Shown here piece by piece: positions 42,116 through 50,978 of a DNA stretch of 64,000 nucleotides (position 1 is its first letter; each line of letters starts with the position of its first letter). The DNA lies in contig JALHQB010000005.1 in NCBI GenBank assembly GCA_022842185.1, forward strand, positions 1 through 64,000, read 5' to 3'. The stretch is from Acetobacteraceae bacterium. GTDB lineage: Bacteria > Pseudomonadota > Alphaproteobacteria > Acetobacterales > Acetobacteraceae. Under the pieces are notes generated by a model, which had not been told where the DNA came from, did not search any database, and was given only the letters and a program-made list of their open reading frames with translations. A program made the translations under genes and the position numbers.

Positions 42116-43465
42116 ATGGATGCATCGATGGCCGAAGACGAGGTCCTGACCCAACTCGCCGCACTTGGCCGCTATGGCGATGCGCTGCAGAAGATTTGCG
42201 ATGCCGCGGACTGGGGCGATCCGCGCCTGCGCCTGGTGATCCGCGAGGCGCTGGGCCGCCGCCCGCGGGTCCATCCGCGGCAGTGGGAACAGGCGGCGGC
42301 CTTCCTCGCCCTGGCCGAAGCGGGCGTGCTGCGCCCCGACGCGCGGGGCATCGCCTTCGGGTCCGGGCGTGAACCGCTGACCTATGCCGTCACCGCCCGC
42401 GTCGCGCGGCTGACCGCGACCGATCTGTACGACGCCGGCACGGCATGGGACGTGGCGCGCACATCGGACCCGCTGGGCTTCGTGCTGCGGGCCGCACCGG
42501 CCGGCTTCCCGTCTGACCGCCTGGCGGTCCATCACATGGACATGCGCGACATCAGCTATCCGGATGCCGCTTTCGACTTCTGCTACTCGATCTCCTCCTT
42601 CGAACATATCGGTGACGATCCCGACTTCGTGCAGCACCTGCGGGAAGTGCGGCGCGTGCTCAAGCCCGGCGGCATCTATGCGCTGACGACCGAGGTGCTG
42701 CTGGGCCCCGAGACGCGGCGCACGCGCGGCAACTATGCCTTCGACGTGAACCACCTGCTGCGCCTGTTCGCCGAGGCCGGGATGCAGGCGGCGCCGAGCG
42801 TCGATATGCGCCTTTCGGATTTCGAGGAGAACGCGCCGCGCCCGTTGCAATCCATCCTGCATGACGACCCTGCGGAACCGATGGTGCAGGGGCTGACCAT
42901 GCGCGACCTGGCCGGCTTCATCTCCGGCCCCGTAATGTTCCTGCTGCGACCGGCGAACGACGGCATCACCAAGCCGGTCGCCGTCCGTGGCCTCGCCCTG
43001 ACCACCGCGGCGATGGAACGCGCCCGCATCGAACAGCGTAACCGGCGCTATGGCGACTGGGTTCGTCTCAACCCGTTCGGGCAGCGTCCGGCGCAGGCAC
43101 GGCTTTCACTCGATTTGTGGGCCAGCGCGCCGGTCCCGGCGGGCCAGCCGCTGCTCGCCACGCGCAACGTGGAATTCGGCACGGCGCGGGCGGCGTTCCA
43201 GGTGGTGCTGGTGCCATCGCCGGCGATGGTCGGACGCGGCACCGTGCTGCTGCGCGTCTTCGAATCCCGCCCCGGCTTCGACGCGGCCGTGATGGTTGGC
43301 GAGGCACGGCTTGCCATCAACGAACCGTCCGGCCAGCCGGTGGTGCACCGCTTCGAGGTCCCGACCCGCGCCGGACAGGTCTATGGGCTGATTGGGCGGG
43401 TGCTGGAGGGCGACGTGCTGCTGACCAGCGTCGACATCCAGGCGCGACGGCCCCCGCCGGGGTGA
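42116..43465 (+). CDS. SAM-dependent methyltransferase with C-terminal beta-rich domain
   Basis: A 449-residue protein. The first 70 residues are helical. A class I methyltransferase follows: FGSGREPLTYAVTARVARL as SAM loop, then AAFDFCYSISSFEHIGD and LREVRRVLKPGGIYALTTE, as in Methyltransf_11. Residues from about 330 form a separate domain with alternating strands (FQVVLVPSPAMVGRGTVLL; HRFEVPTRAGQVYGLIGRV), which I cannot name. The two neighbours, a sulfotransferase and an FkbM methyltransferase, are convergent to it, and the set may modify a surface sugar or lipid. Confidence 0.82.
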   Translation: MDASMAEDEVLTQLAALGRYGDALQKICDAADWGDPRLRLVIREALGRRPRVHPRQWEQAAAFLALAEAGVLRPDARGIAFGSGREPLTYAVTARVARLTATDLYDAGTAWDVARTSDPLGFVLRAAPAGFPSDRLAVHHMDMRDISYPDAAFDFCYSISSFEHIGDDPDFVQHLREVRRVLKPGGIYALTTEVLLGPETRRTRGNYAFDVNHLLRLFAEAGMQAAPSVDMRLSDFEENAPRPLQSILHDDPAEPMVQGLTMRDLAGFISGPVMFLLRPANDGITKPVAVRGLALTTAAMERARIEQRNRRYGDWVRLNPFGQRPAQARLSLDLWASAPVPAGQPLLATRNVEFGTARAAFQVVLVPSPAMVGRGTVLLRVFESRPGFDAAVMVGEARLAINEPSGQPVVHRFEVPTRAGQVYGLIGRVLEGDVLLTSVDIQARRPPPG

Positions 43466-43541
43466 ACCCGCGCTCACCCCGCCCGATACGGGAGAGGCTG
43501 ACGCGTCGGTTCATGCGGACGTCAGGCTTCAAAGAAAGAGC

Positions 43542-43571
43542 ACCGGCGGGTCCATGACAGCCGCCGCCGGT
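43542..43571 (-). terminator. Terminator after the sulfotransferase gene
   Basis: On the minus strand ACCGGCGG and CCGCCGGT form an 8 bp stem with a 14 nt loop, followed by the T-rich GCTCTTTCTTTG. It starts one base after the stop codon and is the best intrinsic terminator in the window. Confidence 0.7.
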
Positions 43572-43572
43572 A

Positions 43573-44802
43573 TCAGCTTTCCTCGAACGAGACCTTCATG
43601 TTCCGCATCGCGAAACTCCGCCTGCGGTGATCGGCCGTGGCCGCGTCCACCTCGGCGAATGTTGACGACAGCGGGCCCGCGAGGCGCACCGGCACCGCAT
43701 TGCCATGCCGCTTCAACGTCTCGGCATCGATGATGAAGCTGAGCTCGACGCCCGGCTGGGCCGGCGCCGCCGTGGTCTTCAGGAAGCGTCCATCGATCGC
43801 TACTCGGATGCGCGCGGGGTCGAAGCCCATCGTCTCCACCACATGCATGCGCACGCGGACCGGCCGGCCGGAGGCGGAGGCGACCAGCACGCGTGCCATC
43901 TCCGAGGTCCACCAATACTGATTGTCCGACCGCGGTTCGCCGATCCATCCCTGGGCGTGCCAGCCTTCGAGGAAGGCGATCGCGGCGTCCTCCTGCCGGA
44001 CCAGCACCCAGGGCATCTGCCGCGTGCCCTGCAGCCCGCCCAGCAGCGCCGCCGCGGTGCGAGCCGCCTCGCGCCGCGCCAGCCAGAGGTCGAGCCGTTC
44101 CTCCGCCGCCCGCCGCAGCATCAGGTCCGCGCCGAGGCGCAGCAACCATTCGTCGCGCCGCAGCGCGTCCTCGCACGCCTCGATCTCGTCGCGCGACGCC
44201 CGGCCCTCGTTCATCCGCTGCACGGGAAAGCCAGGGATCGCGTAATGCTCGGACATGGCGTCGAGCGATTCCTGCATGCGCTCGGTCACGCCCACGAAGT
44301 CCAGCCGGTCAAGCGCTGCGGCTCCCTGGTCGGAAGGTTCGTTGGGATCGCTCGCGCGGCGCAGGCCCAACGCTTGAGTCAGGTATCGCGTTTGCGGATT
44401 CGTGCCGTAGTTCGGATAGGCGCGCAGGAAGTCGACAATGCCCAACGCCTTGGCGGCCCCGTGCATCGGCAGTTCCGGCATGTGGCGAAAATACAGGTAG
44501 TGGGACGCGACGAGCCGCACGGGGTGGCGGATGAAGCTGGCCAGCCGCAACTGGGCCAGCGGCAAGTGATTCAGCACCGGCACACGCACATGGCCGTGCA
44601 GGAAGCGCAGCCCGGGCAGTCTTTCGCGTGCGACGGCGAAATCCGCGCCCATCAGCGTCAGCTGCGGCGGCGGCGGAAACACCTGTTCCACGGGCAGGAA
44701 GGCGAGGAAGTGGGACACGACGGTATTGCCGCCGGTCTTGGGGATGTGAATGAAGAAGACCGGGGCGTCGCCCGCCTCGGTCGCGGGTCTGGGGTCGCTC
44801 AT
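43573..44802 (-). CDS. Sulfotransferase family protein with C-terminal extra domain
   Basis: A 409-residue protein. PVFFIHIPKTGGNTVVSHF is the 5'-phosphosulfate-binding loop and LASFIRHPVRLVASHYLYF the 3'-phosphate-binding motif of PAPS-dependent sulfotransferases. After the transferase core (to about residue 230), a C-terminal region (VLVASASGRPVRVRMHVVET; LAGPLSSTFAEVDAATADH) looks like a separate beta-rich domain. It should transfer sulfate from PAPS to a sugar, lipid or peptide. It shares strand and direction with the FkbM gene 13 nt upstream, so they form an operon. Confidence 0.82.
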   Translation of the reverse strand: MSDPRPATEAGDAPVFFIHIPKTGGNTVVSHFLAFLPVEQVFPPPPQLTLMGADFAVARERLPGLRFLHGHVRVPVLNHLPLAQLRLASFIRHPVRLVASHYLYFRHMPELPMHGAAKALGIVDFLRAYPNYGTNPQTRYLTQALGLRRASDPNEPSDQGAAALDRLDFVGVTERMQESLDAMSEHYAIPGFPVQRMNEGRASRDEIEACEDALRRDEWLLRLGADLMLRRAAEERLDLWLARREAARTAAALLGGLQGTRQMPWVLVRQEDAAIAFLEGWHAQGWIGEPRSDNQYWWTSEMARVLVASASGRPVRVRMHVVETMGFDPARIRVAIDGRFLKTTAAPAQPGVELSFIIDAETLKRHGNAVPVRLAGPLSSTFAEVDAATADHRRRSFAMRNMKVSFEES

Positions 44803-44815
44803 CGCTGCGTCCAGT

Positions 44816-45781
44816 TCAGTTCGGCGCGACGCGCGCGACCACGATGTTCTGGATGCCCGAGGCCTCCGCCAGCAGCGTATCCCAGCCGATGGCGGTCAAC
44901 GTGCCGTCCTCGCCGATCATCCACGGGTGCAGGCCAAGGCCGCCGAACATCGCGGCGACCTCAGCGGCGGGCGCACCGGACCGCGCCATCATCTCGGGCA
45001 CGAATTCCATCATGATGCGCACATCCGGGGACCGTTCGAGCATGCGCCGCATGCCGCGCAGCGCCTGGCCTTCATGCCCTTCGACATCCATCTTGATGAC
45101 ATCGGGACGATAGGACGGATCGGCGAACATCTCATCCAGGGCGACCAGCCGGCATTCGACGCCGGGGCTCGCCCGTTCGGCACTGCCGCTCAGCGCCACC
45201 GCCGCGCCGCCCGAGAAATTGTCGTTCAACACCAGCCGCGCGGTGCCCGTCCTTTCCGATGCACCGACCGCATGCAGCCGTGCCCATGGGCTGAAGCCGT
45301 TCAGCCGCAGCGACAGGTCCACCAGCCGTGCCAGGCGCGGATTGGGCTCGAACGCATCGACCCGGCCGGTCGGCCCGACGATCTGCGATGCCAGCAGCGC
45401 ATAGACGCCGTGGTTCGCCCCGATGTCGAGCACCTTGTGGCCCGGCTGCACCAGCCGGGAGAACAGCGCCGTATAGGCTGTCTCCCACCGGCCGAGCGTC
45501 AGCAGGTGGATGCCGATATCGATGCTGCGCGTATCGACGAGGATGCGGATGCCGTTCTCGAGGAAGGTGACCGCGGTATTGTCGCCCAGATAGACCGACT
45601 GGCTGTCCACCAGGCGGTTCGAACGCACGGCGAAATAGGCGATGGCTTCCTCGAGGCGGCGCTCGATGCGCATCAGCCGCTCCTCGGTACGCTTGGCCTG
45701 CTCCGTCAGGAGAGTCTCGCGGGCGAGCCGTCGACGCCAGCCGGTCAGATGATCGATGAAACGGCCGGGTGCATCACTCAT
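44816..45781 (-). CDS. FkbM family methyltransferase
   Basis: A 321-residue protein. A helical N-terminus (LTEQAKRTEERLMRIERRLE) precedes a class I methyltransferase domain with KVLDIGANHGVYALLASQI as SAM loop, VDAFEPNPRLARLVDLSL and DVIKMDVEGHEGQALRGM, the FkbM signature. Such enzymes O-methylate sugars in polysaccharides, LPS or natural products. The ATG at 45781 is used; a GTG 19 codons upstream is in frame. It is the first gene of the FkbM-sulfotransferase operon. Confidence 0.87.
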   Translation of the reverse strand: MSDAPGRFIDHLTGWRRRLARETLLTEQAKRTEERLMRIERRLEEAIAYFAVRSNRLVDSQSVYLGDNTAVTFLENGIRILVDTRSIDIGIHLLTLGRWETAYTALFSRLVQPGHKVLDIGANHGVYALLASQIVGPTGRVDAFEPNPRLARLVDLSLRLNGFSPWARLHAVGASERTGTARLVLNDNFSGGAAVALSGSAERASPGVECRLVALDEMFADPSYRPDVIKMDVEGHEGQALRGMRRMLERSPDVRIMMEFVPEMMARSGAPAAEVAAMFGGLGLHPWMIGEDGTLTAIGWDTLLAEASGIQNIVVARVAPN

Positions 45782-45871
45782 GTCGCAACTGTCACAATCC
45801 CCAATGGCGGCGCGCAAACATACAATGCTGGGTTGCACCTTGCCATGCCCCCGCCGTCGCGCGCCGGCGCA

Positions 45872-47227
45872 TCATGCTTCGTCGGCGTACGGGTTCTTGG
45901 TGCCGCGCAGCTGAAGCCGGATCGGCACGCCGGGCATGGTGAAGGCCTCGCGGAAGGAATTCACCAAGTAGCGGCGATATTCCTCGTGAATCTCCTCGGC
46001 CCGCGTGCCGAAGACCGTGATGGTGGGCGGCCGCGCCTTCGTCATGGTCGCGTAGCGCAGCTTGATGCGCCGACCCTGCACCGCCGGCGGCGGATGCCGC
46101 GCCAAGGCCGCTTCGAACCAGCGGTTCAGTTCGCCGGTGGGGATGCGCCGGTTCCACAGCGCATAGGCCGCGCGCACCGCCGGCATCAGCTTGTCCAATC
46201 CGCGGCCGGTCTGCGCCGACAGCGGCACGACCGTGATCCCCTTCATCTGTGCGAAGGACGCGGTCAACACGTCGTCGATCTTCTGGCGCGCCGCCGTGCG
46301 ATCCTCGACCGCATCCCATTTGTTGAAGGCGATGACCACCGCGCGACCTTCGCGTTCGGCCAAGCGCGCGATTCGCAGATCCTGTTCGTCCATGCCCAGC
46401 AGCGCATCGACCACCAGAACGACCAGCTCGGCTTCCTTCAACGCGCCGAGCGTGGAGGCGACCGACATCTGTTCGAGCTTTTCCTCGATCCGCGCCTTCT
46501 TGCGCATGCCCGCGGTATCGACCAGCCGCACGCGCCCGCCCGTCGCATCGCGCCACTGCACCGCGACGGAATCGCGCGTGAGACCCGGTTCTGGCCCGGT
46601 GATCATGCGTTCCTGCCCGATCAGCGCGTTCAGCAGGGTGGATTTGCCGGCATTCGGCCGTCCGACGATCGCCAGGCGCAGGGGGCGCTCGGGGTCGTCC
46701 CCGGTGTCTTCGTCCTCATCATCCTCGGGCGCCTCGCCGAGCGCCTCGGCCACCGCCTCATGCAGCGTGCCCAGCCCTTCATTGTGCTCGGCGCTAACCG
46801 CGATGGGCGTGCCCAGGCCCAGTTCAAAGGCTTCCATCGCCGCAGCCATGCCGCCGCGGCCCTCGGCCTTGTTGGCGATCAGCAGGACGGGCAGGGAGGC
46901 ACGACGCAGCCAGGCCGCGAAGGCGCGGTCGGCCGGCATCAGCCCGGCGCGCGCATCGATCACGAACAGCACCAGGTCGGCGGCGCGCAGCGCGGCTTCG
47001 GAACTGTTGCGCATCCGCCCCGCGACGGTGTCCGGCGGCGCTTCCTCCAGCCCCGCCGTATCGACCAGCGTGACGTCCCGCCCCGCGATGCGCGCCGGCA
47101 CTTCCTTCCGGTCGCGCGTGACGCCCGGCGTGTCATCGACGATCGCGATCTTCCGCTGGGCCAGCCGGTTGAACAGCGTGGATTTGCCGACATTGGGCCG
47201 GCCGAGGATGACGACGGTGGGGTGCAT
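45872..47227 (-). CDS. der: Ribosome biogenesis GTPase Der (EngA)
   Basis: A 451-residue protein with two GTPase domains in tandem: GRPNVGKSTLFNRL with DTAGLEE and NKAEGRGG in the first, GRPNAGKSTLLNALIGQE with DTAGMRKKARI and NKWDAVED in the second, then a C-terminal KH-like domain ending ...GTKNPYADEA. It acts in 50S subunit assembly. An acidic insert (DDEDEDTGDDPE) separates the two GTPase domains, as in many members. The gene follows bamB, a common neighbour. Confidence 0.96.
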   Translation of the reverse strand: MHPTVVILGRPNVGKSTLFNRLAQRKIAIVDDTPGVTRDRKEVPARIAGRDVTLVDTAGLEEAPPDTVAGRMRNSSEAALRAADLVLFVIDARAGLMPADRAFAAWLRRASLPVLLIANKAEGRGGMAAAMEAFELGLGTPIAVSAEHNEGLGTLHEAVAEALGEAPEDDEDEDTGDDPERPLRLAIVGRPNAGKSTLLNALIGQERMITGPEPGLTRDSVAVQWRDATGGRVRLVDTAGMRKKARIEEKLEQMSVASTLGALKEAELVVLVVDALLGMDEQDLRIARLAEREGRAVVIAFNKWDAVEDRTAARQKIDDVLTASFAQMKGITVVPLSAQTGRGLDKLMPAVRAAYALWNRRIPTGELNRWFEAALARHPPPAVQGRRIKLRYATMTKARPPTITVFGTRAEEIHEEYRRYLVNSFREAFTMPGVPIRLQLRGTKNPYADEA

Positions 47228-47240
47228 GGCCCGTCTATGC

Positions 47241-48584
47241 TCAGGTGCCGCCCGACAAGGCAATCAGCGTCGCATCGTCGGTCGCCGCCAGCATCACCCC
47301 GCCGGTCACGATCGGCTGCATCGACAGCCCGGCCGGCAGCGGCAAACGCGCGCCCACCTCGCCGGTGGATGGGTCGAGCGAGACCAATTCCGACGCCGAG
47401 GTGCCCACCAGCAGCCGCCCGCCCGCCTGGAGCGGGCTGGACCGCCCGATCCGCGCCGCCGGCCGGTTGCGGACCGGCGCCGGCCGCAGGGAGGTCGCCC
47501 AGCGCACCTGCCCGGTTTCGCGTTCCAGCGCCGCCACCTGGCCGGCATCGTTGGTCATGAACACCCAATCCCCGGCCATCCAGGCGCCTTCGGTGCCGCC
47601 GGCCTCCTGTTCCCACAGGCGCCGGCCGGACCGCATGTCCACGCAGATCGTCAATCCGCCCATGCCGATCGCGACCACGCGCCCATTGGCGATCGCCGGG
47701 CGCGCGCGCACGCCGGTGATGTCCGACAGCGCAGTGGTGCCGGCGGCCGCCAGGCTTTCGGTCCACAGCACGCGCCCATCGGTGGTGCGCAGCGCGATCA
47801 GTTCGCCCGATGGGAAGCCGGCGACGACCACCTCGCCATCCACCGCCGGTGTGCCGAGTCCGAGCGGAATGGTCGGGATGGCCGCCGCGCGGTGCATCCA
47901 CAGCCGCCTGCCGTCATCGGCGGCCAGCGCGACCAGGTGGCTCGACACCGTCGGCACGAAGACCGCATTGCCCGAGACAGTGGGCGCGCCGCGCGCCGGG
48001 GCGGGCAGGTCCACGCGCCAGCGCAGGCTGCCATCGGCGATGTTGAAGGCGAGCAGTTCCGACAGGCCGGTGGCGACGTATAGCGTCTCCCCCGCCACCG
48101 CCACGCCGCTGCCCATGGTGCCGGTGTCGTCGTCGGTGCGGTCGGTCTCGCGCCGCCAGCGCCGGGCGCCGGTGGTGGCATCGAAGGCGGAAACCGCGCC
48201 CAGCGAATCCGAGACATAGACAGTCCCGCCCGCCGCCACCGGTCCCGCCAGCAGCCGCCGCCGATAGGCATTGCCGCTGCCGAAGCTGCTGCTCCAGGCG
48301 CGCGCCAGGGTCGGCCCGAAGGCGATGTGCCCGCCCGAATGCGGCGCATCGCCGCCAGCCAGCGGCCAGTCGGCGCGCGGCGTGGCGGGCGGCAGCGCCA
48401 AGGCCTGCCCCTGCGCCGCAGGGTCGGCCTGCAGGCTGCGCTCGGGGATGTCGAGCACGGGGACGCGTTCGCCGGGGAAGCGTTCGCGGCGTTCACCGAA
48501 GATGTCGTCGAAGGTCTCGCAGGCACCGAGCAACCCGGCGGCCGCGAGCAGCGCGCCGCGGCGCGTCATCGGCCCGCCGGTCAC
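47241..48584 (-). CDS. bamB: Outer-membrane assembly lipoprotein BamB
   Basis: A 447-residue PQQ-like beta-propeller. The N-terminus is a lipoprotein signal (TRRGALLAAAGLLGAC, with LGAC lipobox), so it is anchored in the outer membrane facing the periplasm. Propeller blades show repeated W-x-x-x-L or G-x-x-x-W elements (GARRWRRETDRTDDDTGTMG; DGRVLWTESLAAAGTTALS; GRRLWEQEAGGTEGAWMAGD). It belongs to the BAM complex that folds outer-membrane beta-barrels. Its start overlaps the stop of the TPR gene by four bases. Confidence 0.92.
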   Translation of the reverse strand: MTGGPMTRRGALLAAAGLLGACETFDDIFGERRERFPGERVPVLDIPERSLQADPAAQGQALALPPATPRADWPLAGGDAPHSGGHIAFGPTLARAWSSSFGSGNAYRRRLLAGPVAAGGTVYVSDSLGAVSAFDATTGARRWRRETDRTDDDTGTMGSGVAVAGETLYVATGLSELLAFNIADGSLRWRVDLPAPARGAPTVSGNAVFVPTVSSHLVALAADDGRRLWMHRAAAIPTIPLGLGTPAVDGEVVVAGFPSGELIALRTTDGRVLWTESLAAAGTTALSDITGVRARPAIANGRVVAIGMGGLTICVDMRSGRRLWEQEAGGTEGAWMAGDWVFMTNDAGQVAALERETGQVRWATSLRPAPVRNRPAARIGRSSPLQAGGRLLVGTSASELVSLDPSTGEVGARLPLPAGLSMQPIVTGGVMLAATDDATLIALSGGT

Positions 48585-49288
48585 GACGCCAGCTCCGCCG
48601 CCACGCGCCCGGCCCGGTCGCGGATGGTCTGCGGCGCCGCGGTGTCACCGGCCAGCGCTTCCAGCGCACGGCGGGCTTCATCCCGCTGCCCGCCCTTCAG
48701 CGCGGCCAGCGCCGACAATTCACGTGCCGAGGCGCTGAACGGCGCCCCGGGTCGCAGCAGCGGCGCAAGGCGCGCGGTCAGCACGGCCGGTTCGGCGGTA
48801 TCCATCGATCGCAATACCCACATCAATGAGGCCAGGTCGCGGTAGATCGGGTCGGCCGCCGTGTCATTGGCAACGCGGTCATACAAGGCGAGCGCGCCAT
48901 CGCGGTCGCCGACCTCCGCCTTCAGCGCGGCGGCGCGCAGCAGGGCGATGACGCGGTAGCCATCGGGCGAATCGGCGGCCACCGCCTCGAAGCGGGTCGC
49001 CATGGCGGGCAGTTCCGCGCCCTCGGCCTCGGCGGCGCGGTGGGCGGCCATGAAGGCGGTCGCGGCGGCGGCCTCCCGGCGCGCTTCATACCAGCGCCAG
49101 CCCTGGTATCCGCCAACGCCGGCAAGGACCAGAAGCAGCACGGCGAAGATCGGCGTGGCGAAGCGCGTCCAGAACTTCCTGGCGCGTTCGGCGCGGAGAT
49201 CCTCCTCCACCTCATCGAAGATGTCGGGCAAAATGCGGCACCCCTGGCTGCCGGCCGGCTTGGCCGTCCTGGAAAAGGGGCGGAACAT
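48581..49288 (-). CDS. TPR-fold membrane protein (YfgM-like)
   Basis: A 235-residue protein: an N-terminal cytoplasmic stretch (LPDIFDEVEEDLRAERARKF), one membrane helix (ATPIFAVLLLVLAGVGGYQG) and a periplasmic tetratricopeptide-like domain. It matches the YfgM-type proteins that precede bamB and der in many Gram-negatives and work with the Sec/SurA periplasmic chaperone network. The ATG at 49288 has a GGGGGA site, but the family usually begins near DIFDEVEEDL, so a TTG at 49231 may be the real start. Operon: this gene, bamB, then der. Confidence 0.82.
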   Translation of the reverse strand: MFRPFSRTAKPAGSQGCRILPDIFDEVEEDLRAERARKFWTRFATPIFAVLLLVLAGVGGYQGWRWYEARREAAAATAFMAAHRAAEAEGAELPAMATRFEAVAADSPDGYRVIALLRAAALKAEVGDRDGALALYDRVANDTAADPIYRDLASLMWVLRSMDTAEPAVLTARLAPLLRPGAPFSASARELSALAALKGGQRDEARRALEALAGDTAAPQTIRDRAGRVAAELAS

Positions 49289-49419
49289 AGAGCGGTTCCC
49301 CCAAGGGTGGAACCGCCCTCGTCCCGGTTGGGTGAGCGGCGCGACGTTCCACTGTAAATCGACCCGGCCCCGGCCCGCGTTGGCGGGGCGTTAAGCCTGT
49401 CCGGGCTTTGCTGCACCCC

Positions 49420-49983
49420 ATGCGCCGGACCCTGTTGCCTGTCGTGCTTGTCCTGGTGGCCGGATGCGAGGCGATCGGCGCCCCCGGCGCACCATTGATC
49501 GCCATTCCCGCCGTGGTCGAAGCCGTGTCCCTGCGCGCCTTGGGCCGGACCACCGGCGATTCGATCGTGTCCCTCTTCACCGGGGAGGATTGCTCGATCG
49601 CCCGGATCGGCCGCGGCGATTCCTATTGCGGGCAGGACCCCGCGCCGGTGGCCCCGCCGATGTGCACCCGCAGCCTGGGCGCGGTGGATTGCTGGACGGT
49701 GCCGCCGGCGGCCTGGCCACCCTATCGCGGCGTCGCCAACGGGCCTGCCACCCTGACCGAGGCGCAGGAGAATAACCGCATCGGCTGGGCGCGCCGCATC
49801 GGGCGTGCCCTGGAGCCGGCCCCGGCCGCCCCGCCCGAACCCCCCCCGGGCGCGGTGGTTCTGGTGCCTGGCCCCGGTTACCCGTCGCCGCCCCAGGCCG
49901 GGGCGGCGGCGGCCGAGGCGGCGGCGCGGTCCCTTATTCCCGACCCGGGCGCGTCAATGGGTGCTGGCCTGCGCCAGGATTAG
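49420..49983 (+). CDS. Putative lipoprotein, function unknown
   Basis: A 187-residue protein with a lipoprotein signal peptide (RRTLLPVVLVLVAGC, lipobox LVAGC). The mature part contains four more Cys residues (DCSIARIG, SYCGQDP, MCTRSLG, VDCWTVP), which could form two disulfides, and ends in a Pro/Ala-rich tail. I do not recognise a family. Its last 30 bases overlap the 3' end of the convergent SDR gene. Confidence 0.75.
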   Translation: MRRTLLPVVLVLVAGCEAIGAPGAPLIAIPAVVEAVSLRALGRTTGDSIVSLFTGEDCSIARIGRGDSYCGQDPAPVAPPMCTRSLGAVDCWTVPPAAWPPYRGVANGPATLTEAQENNRIGWARRIGRALEPAPAAPPEPPPGAVVLVPGPGYPSPPQAGAAAAEAAARSLIPDPGASMGAGLRQD

Positions 49984-50676
49984 GGCGCCGTGGCGGGTCT
50001 CCGCCGCCTCGCACAGCGCGGCGATCGCGGGGGCGACATCGGCGGGGCCGGGCAGCACCGCCGGGTCCTGGCCCGGAAAGGCATTGCCCCGCAGCCGCGT
50101 CGCAACCGCCCCGGGGTCCACCAGGTTGACGCACAGGGCACCGCCGGCGGTCTCGGCCGCCCAACTGCGGATCAGGTATTCCATCCCCGCCTTGGCAGCC
50201 CCGTACAGGCCCCAATACGGCGTGGGCGTGGCCGCCATGGCGTCCGTCAGCACCACCGCACGGCCGGCCGGGGCGGCGCGCAGCGGCGGGTCGCAGGTGC
50301 GGATCAGCCGCCAGCAGGCCGCCATGTTCACCGCCAGGGATTCATCCATGTCCCGCGGTTCGATATGCGCGACCGGCGTCAGCTTCGGCAGCACGCCCGC
50401 CGCATGCACCAGGATGTCCAGCCGGCCGAACCGCGCGACGATGGAAGGGCCAAGCATGTCGATGTCCGCCGCGCGCTTCTGCAGATCGAGCGGGAACAAC
50501 GTCGCGGCCGGGCCGCCAGCGGCGCGGATGGCGTCGTCGGTTTCCTCCAGCCCGCCCTGGGTGCGGGCGACCAGCACGCACTGGACGCCGCGCCGGCCGA
50601 GTTCGACGGCGACAGCAGCGCCGATGCCGCGGGACGCGCCGGTGATCAGGGCGACGCGGGCGGGGGAGTCAGTCAT
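49954..50676 (-). CDS. SDR family oxidoreductase
   Basis: A 240-residue classical short-chain dehydrogenase: TGASRGIGAAVAVELGRRG as cofactor loop, VHAAGVLP as the NAG-like motif, YGAAKAGMEYLIRSW with the catalytic Tyr/Lys and LVDPGAVATRLRG. Substrate unknown. GAGG lies five bases before the ATG. It overlaps the lipoprotein gene at the 3' end, and R1 copy 5 occupies the space upstream, between it and purF. Confidence 0.87.
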   Translation of the reverse strand: MTDSPARVALITGASRGIGAAVAVELGRRGVQCVLVARTQGGLEETDDAIRAAGGPAATLFPLDLQKRAADIDMLGPSIVARFGRLDILVHAAGVLPKLTPVAHIEPRDMDESLAVNMAACWRLIRTCDPPLRAAPAGRAVVLTDAMAATPTPYWGLYGAAKAGMEYLIRSWAAETAGGALCVNLVDPGAVATRLRGNAFPGQDPAVLPGPADVAPAIAALCEAAETRHGALILAQASTH

Positions 50677-50978
50677 GGAAGCCTCGTGCTCGATGGGTGG
50701 CAACGCACCATTCTCGGTGGTTTGGGCAGAAGGTTGGAGGGGCGTTGCCCCTCCAAGCCACCCCACCAAAGGCCAGTGGGCCTTTGGAAACCGATACTTG
50801 CCGCCGAGCGGCACTGTCGGGATCAGTGCCCGGCGTCCACTTCCGTGCCCCGCGCGATATTCGTTTTGAGAAGAACCGCGATGCTCGGAACCAAGTTGAG
50901 GTTTCCAAAGGCCTTAAGCCTTTGGGGGAGGTCCGGAGGGGGCGAAGCCCTCTCCGGCTACGCGCCCTGTCTGGGCCG
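50677..50978. other. Gene-free stretch between purF and the SDR gene
   Basis: Almost wholly taken up by R1 copy 5, with 58 nt upstream of the SDR gene where its promoter would lie. No gene is seen. Confidence 0.6.
50735..50957 (+). repeat. R1 interspersed hairpin element, copy 5
   Basis: Same orientation as copy 1, but with a divergent interior. H1 (TTGGAGGGGC, GCCCCTCCAA around GTT), H2 with arms CCAAAGGCC and GGCCTTTGG in place of the usual CCAGGGACC and GGTCCCTGG, H3 with CTTAA centre, and H4 (CCGGAGGGGGC, GCCCTCTCCGG). The H4 end faces the purF stop codon 21 nt away. Confidence 0.82.

Noticed and set aside
10142-50814. Apparent N-terminal extensions of the LysR, MltG and SDR proteins with peptides such as WRGSAPP or LGGATPLQ
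   Set aside because: These peptides come from translating R1 copies; the real starts lie after the element.
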